Of a DNA stretch of 25,503 nucleotides, positions 1 to 7,484 are shown in pieces. Below the pieces are notes generated by a model. It made no database searches. It worked only from the letters and a program-made list of their open reading frames with translations, and was not told the origin of the DNA. The stretch's first letter is position 1. Each line of letters begins with the position of its first letter. Both the position numbers and the translations under genes were made by a program. Origin of the DNA: a virus; IMG/VR virus record IMGVR_UViG_3300044956_000267, positions 1 through 25,503 of that record; one strand, written 5' to 3'.

Positions 1-506
1 CCGCCACCAACGCTCACGCCGACATCAAGCAGTGGGTCGTTCTGTGACAGCGTTTCCTCACTGGCATTGTTTGACGCCCAAATGACCGATTCCACTTCGG
101 CGGCAGACGCACTCAGAATGGCTTCCATGTCTTGTGCTGAATACCCCGTGCCTTCTGCACTGCCCAAGTCGCGCAGCAACTCGGCAAGCAAAACACCGTC
201 ATAGTCCGCTAGGTCGTTGGTCTTGTTGTCCGCGAGAACGATGCGCTTGGCGGCTTCGTCATCAACATCCACGAACACGACAGCAATCTCTTTCCAGCCA
301 AGTGTCTTTGCCGCAAGCCAAGTGTGGTTGCCTGCGAGAATGCGCTTGTTGGATTTCTGCACCACAATGGGGCGGTATTGCTTGTTCACTCGTAGCGATT
401 CTGCAATCGCTTTCACATTGCCACGCCGAGGGTTCTTGTCGTACCCCTGCAAATCACTGACACGCACAAGCGTGGTCTCACCAGCAATAATCTGATTCTT
501 GTTCAT
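1..506 (-). CDS. ParB-like N-terminal domain protein (3' end outside window)
   Basis: The reading frame opens at ATG 506 and runs without a stop to the window edge, giving 168 visible residues. The N-terminal half has the ParB/Srx fold pattern: a 'GYDKNPRRGN' segment, then 'IAESLRVNKQYRPIVV', then 'ILAGNHTWLAAKTLGW', which matches the ParB box with His in place of the usual Glu/Arg. A 'VLADNKTNDLADYD' segment follows, typical of stand-alone phage and methyltransferase-linked ParB-like proteins. Such proteins bind or nick DNA, and many have a ParB-like nuclease or CTPase fold. The start overlaps the end of the upstream whiB-like gene by 29 bases, consistent with one operon. The true function (partition, nuclease or modification partner) cannot be told from the visible part. 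Confidence 0.8.
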   Translation of the reverse strand, partial: MNKNQIIAGETTLVRVSDLQGYDKNPRRGNVKAIAESLRVNKQYRPIVVQKSNKRILAGNHTWLAAKTLGWKEIAVVFVDVDDEAAKRIVLADNKTNDLADYDGVLLAELLRDLGSAEGTGYSAQDMEAILSASAAEVESVIWASNNASEETLSQNDPLLDVGVSVGG

Positions 507-822
507 TTGCTTCCTCGCCCTTCATGATGATTCGTGCTTGCCTGCGCTCTATTTCACTTAGTCCACCAGCCATGCCCTTCAGCAGGTTGGTTTCTATTGA
601 CCAAATACGACAGTGCTCCAATACGGGGCACTGACCACAAATGGCTTTGCATTCTCGCACCACTCTAACTCGTTCACAGCCCCGATGATGTGCCACACAC
701 CGAGCACTACATCGGTGACGAAAGAACTTGGGCGTTTGCCCCTTACACAGCGCGTGTTTGCGCCACTCCCTGTTGGAGTAGTTGTCGTCCGTAGAGGGCA
801 ATGGCGGAAGCGTCATAGACAT
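478..822 (-). CDS. WhiB-family Fe-S transcriptional regulator with extra Cys/His cluster
   Basis: The 114-residue product has the WhiB Fe-S cysteine set: C26, then C62-x2-C65-x5-C71, followed by the family's Gly-rich turn 'GMAGGLSE' near residues 83-90 and a basic tail. WhiB proteins bind a [4Fe-4S] cluster and act with the principal sigma factor; phage copies can interfere with host WhiB regulation. Between C26 and C62 there are additional Cys/His residues (C38, C42, H45, H46, C49, C58), which is unusual. I chose ATG 822 (ATG 816 is possible) because later starts would lose the first cluster cysteine. This forces an overlap of about 80 bases with the RuvC-like gene. No strong ribosome-binding site is visible, so the start is the uncertain part. 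Confidence 0.8.
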   Translation of the reverse strand: MSMTLPPLPSTDDNYSNREWRKHALCKGQTPKFFRHRCSARCVAHHRGCERVRVVRECKAICGQCPVLEHCRIWSIETNLLKGMAGGLSEIERRQARIIMKGEEANEQESDYCW

Positions 823-1279
823 CTTGATTTCCGTTTGCTTCGGCGTAGAGAGCAGGCCATCTAAGTCGTATGTGCTCTGCAACCTGTCGCTTATCGGCGT
901 TGCCTTTGCCCACCACGGCTTTCTTCCAACTGGAGACATTGACTGACTGCCATGCACAGTTCCTCTCATAGAATGTCGCTTGAACTGCGCCCGATGTAAA
1001 ACATTGCACGATTGTGGAGCGAAATCCACCACGCCCTAATACTGGCAACTCGTAGCAGGCGAAGACCGAAACCTTTGTACACATCTGTTGCTCTGCCCAT
1101 TCGCGCGTCCTGTCAATCGTGTCCAGCATTAGTTCTCGTGCGTGAAAGCAAGCCTCTGGGCCGCTCTTGCCAAGGTTCTTTCTCACTGTAACACGAAACT
1201 TGTCACCAAGGAGTGATACCGCCGCGATGTGGGTGGCGGCAGGGTCAATCCCGAGAACTACCCATGGCAGGTTATCCAT
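743..1279 (-). CDS. RuvC-like Holliday junction resolvase
   Basis: This 178-residue protein has the RuvC/RNase H-fold catalytic pattern. D12 lies in 'GIDPAA', E77 in 'YELP', and D153 and D156 in 'NQDVYDASA', close to the spacing of the four acidic residues of bacterial RuvC. The 'KKAVVGKGNADKRQV' stretch also matches the RuvC substrate-binding region. The expected role is metal-dependent resolution of four-way or branched DNA made during phage recombination and before packaging. ATG 1279 overlaps the stop of the upstream gene by 8 bases, so translation is probably coupled. It sits in the same operon as recA and two other nucleases. Confidence 0.88.
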   Translation of the reverse strand: MDNLPWVVLGIDPAATHIAAVSLLGDKFRVTVRKNLGKSGPEACFHARELMLDTIDRTREWAEQQMCTKVSVFACYELPVLGRGGFRSTIVQCFTSGAVQATFYERNCAWQSVNVSSWKKAVVGKGNADKRQVAEHIRLRWPALYAEANGNQDVYDASAIALYGRQLLQQGVAQTRAV

Positions 1280-1736
1280 GGCTCATAGAATAGTCCAGTT
1301 GCGCCCAAGTAACGCGCCGACTGCCAAGTTCAATACACCTTGCCGCGAGTTCGGTAAACGACCGTAGTTCGCCCGTTCGGAACCGATACATACGGCTGTT
1401 CTTGAGAACAACACCGTCCGATTCTGCTCTTTGAAGCACGATGGTCAGTTCCATCGCGCGGCTGTACACGGCGTTGGCATACTCCATCATGGTCATTTCG
1501 CCGTTGTCTATGGGCGGAGCAACACGCCCCATCAAAACTTCTAGATAGCCGTCAATCTCTGTGCGAAGTTCGCCAAGCGAAGGTAGGCCGCTATGCAGTT
1601 TGACGGAGCGTAGCGATGTCGTCGGGGTGGTTGCACCCGTGGCAAATACTCGCGTACGGGCACGACGCGAAGGCTGGCCCGCTCTTGACTTCGCACTCTG
1701 GAAGTCTTTCTGGAAGCGTTTCTTCTTCAATGGCAC
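1272..1736 (-). CDS. Conserved phage protein of unknown function
   Basis: The C-terminal two thirds look like a real helical protein: 'LRTEIDGYLEVLMG', then 'MTMMEYANAVYSRAMELT', then 'YRFRTGELRSFTELAARC' and 'LGSRRVTW'. From memory this resembles a small family found in actinobacteriophage recombination operons, but I cannot name its function. The start is doubtful. The listed start is GTG 1736, which makes the first 48 residues overlap the Cas4-like gene by 146 bases and gives a very basic, low-complexity N terminus that may be an artefact. A GGAGG lies 14 bases upstream of that GTG, further than ideal. The only later starts are TTG 1535 or ATG 1532, which would cut into the first conserved helix. 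The stop overlaps the RuvC-like start. Confidence 0.6.
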   Translation of the reverse strand: MPLKKKRFQKDFQSAKSRAGQPSRRARTRVFATGATTPTTSLRSVKLHSGLPSLGELRTEIDGYLEVLMGRVAPPIDNGEMTMMEYANAVYSRAMELTIVLQRAESDGVVLKNSRMYRFRTGELRSFTELAARCIELGSRRVTWAQLDYSMSHG

Positions 1737-2370
1737 GGTTTAGTTCCTCCAGTATGTTCAGGATTTCTGCTGTGATGGTCGGGTCGCGCTTGACGACAAG
1801 TTCGGCCCACTGCTGTGTGCTCTTGCATTCGTAGACAACGATGGCTTCGTCGTACTTGGCTGCGAGTAGATAAGCGTGTATCTGCTGGATGTGGGCGGGC
1901 ATCACACCACGAGACTGAATGGTGCGAAACTGGCTGGTGCCCTTCAGTTCAAACAGCCAGCGTTCGTCAGAGTTCACGCCGTCAATGGAACCACTAAGCC
2001 TGAGTTCTGGCACACTGGCGGGAACTTCAATGTCCGTAAGGATGCCCGCTTCCATGAGCATGATTTGCCATCGCAAGTGACGGAAGTGTCCGTCGTTGAA
2101 CAGATTTTGGAGCGTTGGGTCGTATTGCTTGGCGGCTGGCGCGTCATGGTAGGCGTAGACCTGCGCCCTCTCGCACGAATACAACTGTGACGGATGGAAG
2201 GCACCAGCGCGTGACTTGACCACCTCTGGTCGCAGAATGGAAACCACCTTGTCGTGAACTTTCACGCTCGTGATGCGCACCTCACCGTTGCTAACCAGCC
2301 ATGGTGCCAGTCGCGGTGTGATGCGGGAGTTCATCTTGGAAAATCGGATGGCTTGCTTCAGTTTGGTCAT
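1591..2370 (-). CDS. Cas4-like PD-(D/E)XK nuclease with Fe-S cysteines
   Basis: The 259-residue protein carries the PD-(D/E)XK nuclease core: H95, D130 in 'GSIDGV', E141 and K143 in 'FELKG', and a QxxxY motif at Q163-Y167. A cysteine at C66 and a C-terminal set C237-x5-C243-x2-C246 match the four-cysteine iron-sulfur clasp of Cas4 and AddB-like nucleases. These enzymes resect or trim DNA ends, and stand-alone phage copies are usually placed in recombination. There are no cas1/cas2 genes or CRISPR arrays nearby, so a recombination role fits best. The ATG start at 2370 has a good ribosome-binding site (AGAGG) and overlaps the upstream stop as ATGA. Confidence 0.85.
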   Translation of the reverse strand: MTKLKQAIRFSKMNSRITPRLAPWLVSNGEVRITSVKVHDKVVSILRPEVVKSRAGAFHPSQLYSCERAQVYAYHDAPAAKQYDPTLQNLFNDGHFRHLRWQIMLMEAGILTDIEVPASVPELRLSGSIDGVNSDERWLFELKGTSQFRTIQSRGVMPAHIQQIHAYLLAAKYDEAIVVYECKSTQQWAELVVKRDPTITAEILNILEELNRAIEEETLPERLPECEVKSGPAFASCPYASICHGCNHPDDIATLRQTA

Positions 2371-2603
2371 TTCTTACCTCTTTGGATTGTCATGGTGGCG
2401 GTTACATCTGCGTCCGTAAAGTAAACCACGAACAACGGCTCCTTGCCAGTGTTCACTGCCTGTTTCCACAGCGCCAACAGTTCGCGCCCTTTGAGCGTGT
2501 ATGTCTTGTTTGCGTCCTTGATTTCGTAGAGAGCGTCCATGGTGGAAGCGTCATGCTTGATGCGCAGTGCGCCCGACGCTGGATGTGCTCTTGCACCCCG
2601 CAC
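2367..2603 (-). CDS. Hjc-like PD-(D/E)XK nuclease (start uncertain)
   Basis: The recognisable part reads 'GARAHPASGALRIKHDAS', then 'DALYEIK' and 'GKEPLFVVYF'. This follows the order of archaeal-type Holliday junction resolvases and phage relatives: a Gly/Ser-rich turn, an Asp, then E-x-K, then a hydrophobic strand. The family cleaves branched DNA. I give GTG 2603, just after the recA stop, as the minimal start (78 residues). In the family a helix with a conserved Glu precedes the Gly turn, and 'EKQIAKV' in the upstream frame would supply it. The real protein may therefore begin upstream inside recA, for example at GTG 2735 or TTG 2840. The stop overlaps the Cas4-like start by four bases. Confidence 0.65.
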   Translation of the reverse strand: MRGARAHPASGALRIKHDASTMDALYEIKDANKTYTLKGRELLALWKQAVNTGKEPLFVVYFTDADVTATMTIQRGKK

Positions 2604-2608
2604 CTTGG

Positions 2609-3652
2609 CTATTTGCTTTTCTGTGAGCCTTCCCGTTTCTTGACGGGTGCGCTTGCGCCATTTGACACGAGATGAGCGCGAATCTGTGCGCTTGCCTTCT
2701 GATTCTTCGCCAGCCAGTCTCTGAACTTTTCCAACCCAACCTGCTTCTCGCTTTCTTCCAACCACCACGACTTCCCTTCGTGCTTGATTATGCCCTCTGT
2801 TAGTCCTTGCGCGATTAGGTATCCCACTTCGTCTACACAACCAAGAGACAGGTCAAAGGTGAACAGCGCTTCCTTGGATGGCGCCGACAACTTGCTCTTT
2901 TCCAGCGTGGCGCGAATCTTGATGCCAGTGATGGAGTTCACCTTGGTCTTGCGCCCTTCGTCGTCGTAGCCGTCAGAGGCGTCCTTGACCTTGCCAGCCT
3001 TGCGAAGCGCCACACGATACGAGGCGTAATACGGCAAAGCCTTGCCGCCAGTCACAACCTCTGGGTCGCCAAACATCACGCCGACACTTATCCGCGTTTG
3101 ATTGATGAAGAGAATGGCGGTGCGCCGATTGGCGGCGGTCAGTTTCCGCATACCCAATGACATGAGCGCCGCCAGTCGTGCTGGCTGAACCGATTCTTTG
3201 GACATTCGCTTCGCACTCTCTGATTGTGGAAGTGTCGCGGCAACGGAATCCCACACGATGAGGTCTACATCTGAACGAATCAGAACCTCAGAAGCGTCAA
3301 TGGCTTCTTCGCCAGTTTCAGGGGCTTGGTAGATGAGAGCGTCAGTGTCCACGCCCAGCGACCGCGCCCACTCAGGGTCGTAGGCGTGTTCCGTGTCAAT
3401 CAAGGCACACACACCTCCCAGTTGCTGTGCCTGCGCGATGGTGGAAAGCCCGATGTACGACTTCAGTGTGCTGTACGCGCCGAAGAGTTCGGTGAACCTT
3501 CCGCGCGGAACACCTCCGTTGAGCAAGTGGTCAATGGGCAGAATGCCAGTCGGGATGTACTCCACCTTCAGGCTGGAATCGTTGCCCATGATGATGGTGC
3601 CACCACCGAGAGTGTCGTTGATTTCCTTGGCCAGTTCCTGTGCCCTGTTCAT
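2609..3652 (-). CDS. recA: RecA-family recombinase with atypical P-loop
   Basis: This 347-residue protein aligns through its core with RecA: an N-terminal helix, 'YIPTGILPIDHLLNGGVPRG', a P-loop region at residues 58-65, 'LIDTEHAYDPEWA' with E88 in the catalytic Glu position, a Walker B strand at 130-135 ('DLIVWD'), and 'LFINQTR' in the loop 2 region. It should form ATP-dependent filaments on ssDNA for strand exchange and replication-coupled recombination. The P-loop reads GAYSTLKS where RecA has GPESSGKT, so the glycine before the lysine is replaced by leucine. ATG 3652 was chosen over an upstream in-frame start because AGGAGG lies directly before it. The stop of the polymerase gene lies inside that ribosome-binding site. 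Confidence 0.92.
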   Translation of the reverse strand: MNRAQELAKEINDTLGGGTIIMGNDSSLKVEYIPTGILPIDHLLNGGVPRGRFTELFGAYSTLKSYIGLSTIAQAQQLGGVCALIDTEHAYDPEWARSLGVDTDALIYQAPETGEEAIDASEVLIRSDVDLIVWDSVAATLPQSESAKRMSKESVQPARLAALMSLGMRKLTAANRRTAILFINQTRISVGVMFGDPEVVTGGKALPYYASYRVALRKAGKVKDASDGYDDEGRKTKVNSITGIKIRATLEKSKLSAPSKEALFTFDLSLGCVDEVGYLIAQGLTEGIIKHEGKSWWLEESEKQVGLEKFRDWLAKNQKASAQIRAHLVSNGASAPVKKREGSQKSK

Positions 3653-3654
3653 AC

Positions 3655-6309
3655 CTACCTCCTGATGCCAAGTGATTCTAGCGCACCTGCTTCTCGCAAG
3701 CACTTGATGGTGCCAACGAACTCTCCTGACTGTTTCCACTGTTTTCCACCAGTGACACTACGGGCTGGGCATCGCTTGATGAGGTCGTCCATGGACGCGA
3801 ATGGTGCGCTTGACACGATTGTCTCGGCGCACCTGAACCCAATCCCCTTGATGGACGACAAGCCGCGCCGAATCGCTCCGTGCGTGGCGTCCAGCGTCCA
3901 AGTCTCTTGGGACACATTCACATCCGCAGGCAGTATCCGAATACCGACACGCCGCACTTCCTTTTCATAGACACGCTCCTTGTTGCTTCCCACCGTGGTT
4001 TCCAAGAGTGCCGTATGGAACTCCAGCGGATGATTGACCTTCAGATACGCCAGTTGGTATCCGAGAAGCCCGTATGCCGTGGCGTGCGCACGGTTGAACC
4101 CGTACGCCGCGAACCCTTCTACGAGTTTCCATGCCGCACTAATACGCCTGCCGTTCATTCCGCTGGCACGACACAGTTCAGAGAACTTGTTCTTGTTGGC
4201 ATCAAAGACCGACGCGGCGTGCTCAGAATAGCCAGCGACGGCGTGTTTGCCCTTGACTGCCTTCAGGAAGGCGTTGAGTTCAGCCACGGGCATTCCCAAG
4301 TCACGCAACACTTCCAGCACCTGCTCTTGGAAACACGGCACGCCGTATGTTTCGGACAAGTGCTTCTCAAACACATCACTTGGATACTTGACGGACGATG
4401 GGTTGCTCCTGTTCTTCAGAAACTGCTTGGTGTAGCCGCTGTCAATGGTGGCGGGTCGGTACAAGGCGTTCACGAGAACGATGTCGTCCACCGTCTTCAC
4501 GCCGATTTCGCGGCATCCACGGGCGGCAGTCCACCCCTCCAACTGGAACACGCCCGTTTCGGTCTTGCCGCGCCGCAGAAACTTGAATGTCTTCTCATCG
4601 TCCAGCGGTATCCAGTCGGTGCCCCGCTTGCCCAGCATGGTGAGACAGCGGTGCAGGGTGGTCAGCGAACGCAAGCCCAGCAGGTCAATCTTGATGTATC
4701 CCGCGTCCTCAACATCGTCCATCATCATCTGCGTCACGGTCGTATCCGAGGAAGGAATAAGCATGGTGGGAATCCAATCCCCGATTGCGTGCGATGGTGG
4801 CGCGGACACGACGAACCCAGCGGCGTGCGCTCCTGCGCTACGGCGCAATGGCATTTCGCCCAACAACCGAAGCCGCTCAGCGTCGCGCGGATGTAGTTCG
4901 TCTAGGTCGTGGAGATTGTTGATTCTGCCTATCTTGCGGGCGAACTGGTCGCCCAGTATTTTGCGCTTCGCGCTCATGTACTGAACGAACAAGCCGCCGC
5001 GTCCAGTCTCTTCGTCGTACGACAACCTGTTGTAAGTGCCTATCTGGACGACTTCGTACCTCTTTTTCAGGTACTCAATGACTTCATCGCGCCGCACATC
5101 TTCAATGTCAAGGTCAATGTCGGGAGGACGAATGCGGTCTACGGACAGAAAGCGGTCAAACGACAAGCGCCAGCGCAACGGGTCTACCTGAGTAATGCCC
5201 AGAAGCCAACAGACAAGCGAACCTGCGGCAGAACCCCGTGCCATAACGAGTGCGTCGTTGTCGTGGCACCACCCAACATAGTCATTCACGAGCATGAAGT
5301 AGTCAGCCATGCCAGTTGTCTCTATCACAGCGAGTTCTGCGTCCAATCTTGCGCAATACTCCGTGCGGGCGCCGCAACCCTTACTCTTGATGCGCGCGTT
5401 GCACAAAAGTCTCAACTGCTGGATTGGGTGCTTGGCGACCTCAGGAATGAAGTACTGATACTTGTCCAGAGGAGGAATCGCCAGCGCGTGATGGTCAAGT
5501 AACCAGCGGCACGAACTCTCTGATGCCGACCACACTTCGGGCTTGAAGTGCATCTTGACCCACTCGGTCGTTGCCAAGTGATAACTGTCTCCTGGATACG
5601 CCAAGTCCTTTTCGTCAGCGGAGTAGGCAATCATCCGCATCATGTTGTGCAGGTCTTTGTCTGCCTTGTCACAGTAGTGCGAATCCTGAGAAGCAATGGT
5701 GGGAAGCCCTAGGCGTTCTGCCATCTGAAACAGTTCGTTCACGAGTAGTTCGTCGTTCCAGCCGTCGCCGTGGTCGGCGCGATGGTTCTGAACCTCCACG
5801 AAAGTCCTGTCAAACAGACCGTCCAGCGTTTTCAGAATCGCCTCCGCCTTGCGATGGTCGCCGCCCACGATTGCCTGCGATACAAGCCCGAAATAACAGC
5901 CGCTTAGCGCCACGATGCCCCTCAACTTGTTGTCCGATGCCAAGCCAGCCAAGTCGTTGAGGTCAAGCAGTGGCTTGTAATAGTAGTGGTCGCGGGAGTG
6001 CGACAGCGACGACAGCGCCGCAAGGTTCTGATAGCCCTCAGTAGTGTAAGCCAACAGGGACAAGTGATTGCGCCGCACCTTGGTGTCCGCACGGTCGGTG
6101 ACGACATACGCCTCCAACCCCACGAACGGCAGAATGGAATGAGACTTGCACGCCTTGTACAACTGGAACGCACCACTCATGTTGCCATGGTCAGTCAGTG
6201 CCAGCGCTGGCTGGCGCATGGCGGCGGCTTTGGCGGCTAGAACAGAAATCTCTGCCATGCCGTCCAGACACGAAAACTCAGAATGGACATGGGTGTGGAA
6301 GAAGTTCAC
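3655..6309 (-). CDS. dnaE: C-family DNA polymerase III alpha subunit (short DnaE-like)
   Basis: This 884-residue replicative polymerase starts with a PHP domain: H5/H7/H9 in 'HTHVHS', D40-H41 in 'LTDHGN', E66, H82, C138 and 'QDSH' at 208-211. The PHP metal ligands look intact. The polymerase core follows, with 'MARGSAAGSL' near 357-365 and the catalytic aspartates D397 and D399 in 'PPDIDLDIED'. A helix-hairpin-helix ('SIKGIGFRCAETI') lies near the C terminus. It is about a quarter shorter than bacterial DnaE (around 1160 residues); the OB-fold and tau-binding tail appear to be missing. PHP domains with full ligands can proofread in mycobacterial DnaE1, so self-proofreading is plausible here. 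GTG 6309 overlaps the upstream stop as GTGA. Confidence 0.93.
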   Translation of the reverse strand: MNFFHTHVHSEFSCLDGMAEISVLAAKAAAMRQPALALTDHGNMSGAFQLYKACKSHSILPFVGLEAYVVTDRADTKVRRNHLSLLAYTTEGYQNLAALSSLSHSRDHYYYKPLLDLNDLAGLASDNKLRGIVALSGCYFGLVSQAIVGGDHRKAEAILKTLDGLFDRTFVEVQNHRADHGDGWNDELLVNELFQMAERLGLPTIASQDSHYCDKADKDLHNMMRMIAYSADEKDLAYPGDSYHLATTEWVKMHFKPEVWSASESSCRWLLDHHALAIPPLDKYQYFIPEVAKHPIQQLRLLCNARIKSKGCGARTEYCARLDAELAVIETTGMADYFMLVNDYVGWCHDNDALVMARGSAAGSLVCWLLGITQVDPLRWRLSFDRFLSVDRIRPPDIDLDIEDVRRDEVIEYLKKRYEVVQIGTYNRLSYDEETGRGGLFVQYMSAKRKILGDQFARKIGRINNLHDLDELHPRDAERLRLLGEMPLRRSAGAHAAGFVVSAPPSHAIGDWIPTMLIPSSDTTVTQMMMDDVEDAGYIKIDLLGLRSLTTLHRCLTMLGKRGTDWIPLDDEKTFKFLRRGKTETGVFQLEGWTAARGCREIGVKTVDDIVLVNALYRPATIDSGYTKQFLKNRSNPSSVKYPSDVFEKHLSETYGVPCFQEQVLEVLRDLGMPVAELNAFLKAVKGKHAVAGYSEHAASVFDANKNKFSELCRASGMNGRRISAAWKLVEGFAAYGFNRAHATAYGLLGYQLAYLKVNHPLEFHTALLETTVGSNKERVYEKEVRRVGIRILPADVNVSQETWTLDATHGAIRRGLSSIKGIGFRCAETIVSSAPFASMDDLIKRCPARSVTGGKQWKQSGEFVGTIKCLREAGALESLGIRR

Positions 6310-6755
6310 GACAACAGTGATGGCCAGAAGTATGGCAGGTTGTCGGGCGTTCTCGCCCAGAACTGACGATAGTGAGTGGGCAACTTGCGCAGGAGATTTG
6401 ACTTGTGCGACTGGTGTACGCGGTCGTCACCCCACCACCAAGGTAGTTCTTCGTTGCTCACCCCGCGTTCGCGCAGAAGGTTGGCAACCGCCCTGATTTT
6501 GGAGGCGCACGAGTCTTGATAGCCACGATTGACCCACTCATCGCAAATGGTCAGTCCGTAGGCGCCCAGCGACAGTTCACGCCCGAGCCACATCTTCGTG
6601 GCGGGATGGTTCTGCCAGCCGTATTCCCGTCCGCAACGGTAATGGTAGAGCGCCGTGATTATCTGAAGCGCTTCTACGCGCTGTTTACCAAGGCGCTGTC
6701 TGTCCAGCACTCTGGCACACGCAAGAAAGGTTGTACATGGCACGAATGTCTGCAT
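6306..6755 (-). CDS. MSMEG_6728-type protein (pyrimidine-dimer glycosylase-like family)
   Basis: The 149-residue sequence opens with 'MQTFVPCTTFLACARVLD', then 'RLGKQRVEALQI', 'GWQNHPATKMW' and 'AYGLTICDEWVNRGY'. I recognise this order from the actinobacterial MSMEG_6728 family, which is often annotated as similar to pyrimidine-dimer DNA glycosylases. If that holds, it would be a small base-excision repair enzyme acting on phage DNA. Its position directly before the polymerase gene, with a four-base overlap, supports a DNA-metabolism role. The start ATG 6755 has an AAGGAG ribosome-binding site and a CA-rich leader. The enzymatic activity is inferred from the family label, not from motifs I can verify. 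Confidence 0.7.
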   Translation of the reverse strand: MQTFVPCTTFLACARVLDRQRLGKQRVEALQIITALYHYRCGREYGWQNHPATKMWLGRELSLGAYGLTICDEWVNRGYQDSCASKIRAVANLLRERGVSNEELPWWWGDDRVHQSHKSNLLRKLPTHYRQFWARTPDNLPYFWPSLLS

Positions 6756-6784
6756 GGTGTTTGCTCCTTGTTGTGTTGGTGTGA

Positions 6785-7048
6785 TTACAGGTCAAAGAAC
6801 GGTTCTAGTGCGAGACTGGATGGTGGAACATCCCCTTCCTTGGCAAGTCTCCGCCAGCGATAGTTGGCTTTGGTGCGTCGTACCTTAGCACAGCGCATCG
6901 CCCAATCCGTGATGTGTTGCGGACACCTCACCACGGTTCCGTCCGCAGACACCAACCAGTTTGGTAGTTGAGACGAAGTAGAAAGAAGTACCCGACCACA
7001 CTTCGCGCAGAAGTGAATGGTCGGGTACTCCCAAGTGCCGCTCTTCAC
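6785..7048 (-). CDS. Small Cys-containing protein, possible zinc finger
   Basis: The 87-residue product has 'FCAKCG' near the N terminus and a later 'RCPQH', which together could bind zinc (C-x2-C...C-x2-H). The C-terminal half is basic ('KVRRTKANYRWRRL') and would suit nucleic-acid binding. I do not recognise the family. The start is GTG 7048, eight bases after the upstream gene's stop, with a weak purine-rich site (AAAGAG) before it. It is the third gene of the polymerase operon. Confidence 0.6.
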   Translation of the reverse strand: MKSGTWEYPTIHFCAKCGRVLLSTSSQLPNWLVSADGTVVRCPQHITDWAMRCAKVRRTKANYRWRRLAKEGDVPPSSLALEPFFDL

Positions 7049-7056
7049 ACGGCTCT

Positions 7057-7365
7057 TTACTTCTTGCTCGCCCTCTGCCGCTTCGCGTCGGGGCCATCTG
7101 CCTTGCTGAGACGGTATCGCTCTTCAAACATCGTCGCTGGGTCGTATCGGTACAGCGTGCCTTGTTCGGGGTCGCGCAACCGAAGAAGTGCCACTCCCAT
7201 GTCTTCTAGCGCCCGTAGTACGAAGCCCATGGAGCGAGGAGAGAAGTGCCCCACCGCTTCATTGATTTCTGACCACGACACCGTGTTACCGCTCAACAAC
7301 AGTTCGGCAACATCGTGACGCTTCGGCTCACGGTTCTTGTCAAACGGGTTCTTGTTCTTAGCCAT
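7057..7365 (-). CDS. Putative winged-helix DNA-binding protein
   Basis: This 102-residue protein has basic, disordered ends and a central segment with a winged-helix pattern: 'DVAELLLSG', 'SWSEINEAVG', 'SPRSMGFVLRALEDMGV', then a strand-turn-strand 'LLRLRDPEQGTLYRYDP'. It is likely a small regulator or DNA-binding accessory protein, and it is the promoter-proximal gene of the polymerase-recA block. I chose ATG 7365 over an upstream in-frame start at 7437 because the upstream part would code across a 14-base inverted repeat. The ribosome-binding site is weak. Confidence 0.62.
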   Translation of the reverse strand: MAKNKNPFDKNREPKRHDVAELLLSGNTVSWSEINEAVGHFSPRSMGFVLRALEDMGVALLRLRDPEQGTLYRYDPATMFEERYRLSKADGPDAKRQRASKK

Positions 7366-7393
7366 ACAAACACTGCTTTCTGTATAGAGGGGA

Positions 7394-7467
7394 TAGCACG
7401 GGAGCGGCATCAATAGATTGGGAAAGGGGGAACCCACCTATCAGATGTCACCACCGCTCCCGTGCTA
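7394..7467. repeat. Perfect 14-base inverted repeat, 46-base loop
   Basis: TAGCACGGGAGCGG at 7394-7407 is exactly reverse-complemented at 7454-7467. The pair lies in the only gap between the ssDNA-binding gene (stop at 7485) and the winged-helix gene (start at 7365). No T-run follows on either strand. It could be a U-less terminator separating the two operons, a regulator site, or an RNA structure in the leader of the polymerase operon. Confidence 0.75.
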
Positions 7468-7484
7468 CGGCTTATTTTATTGTT

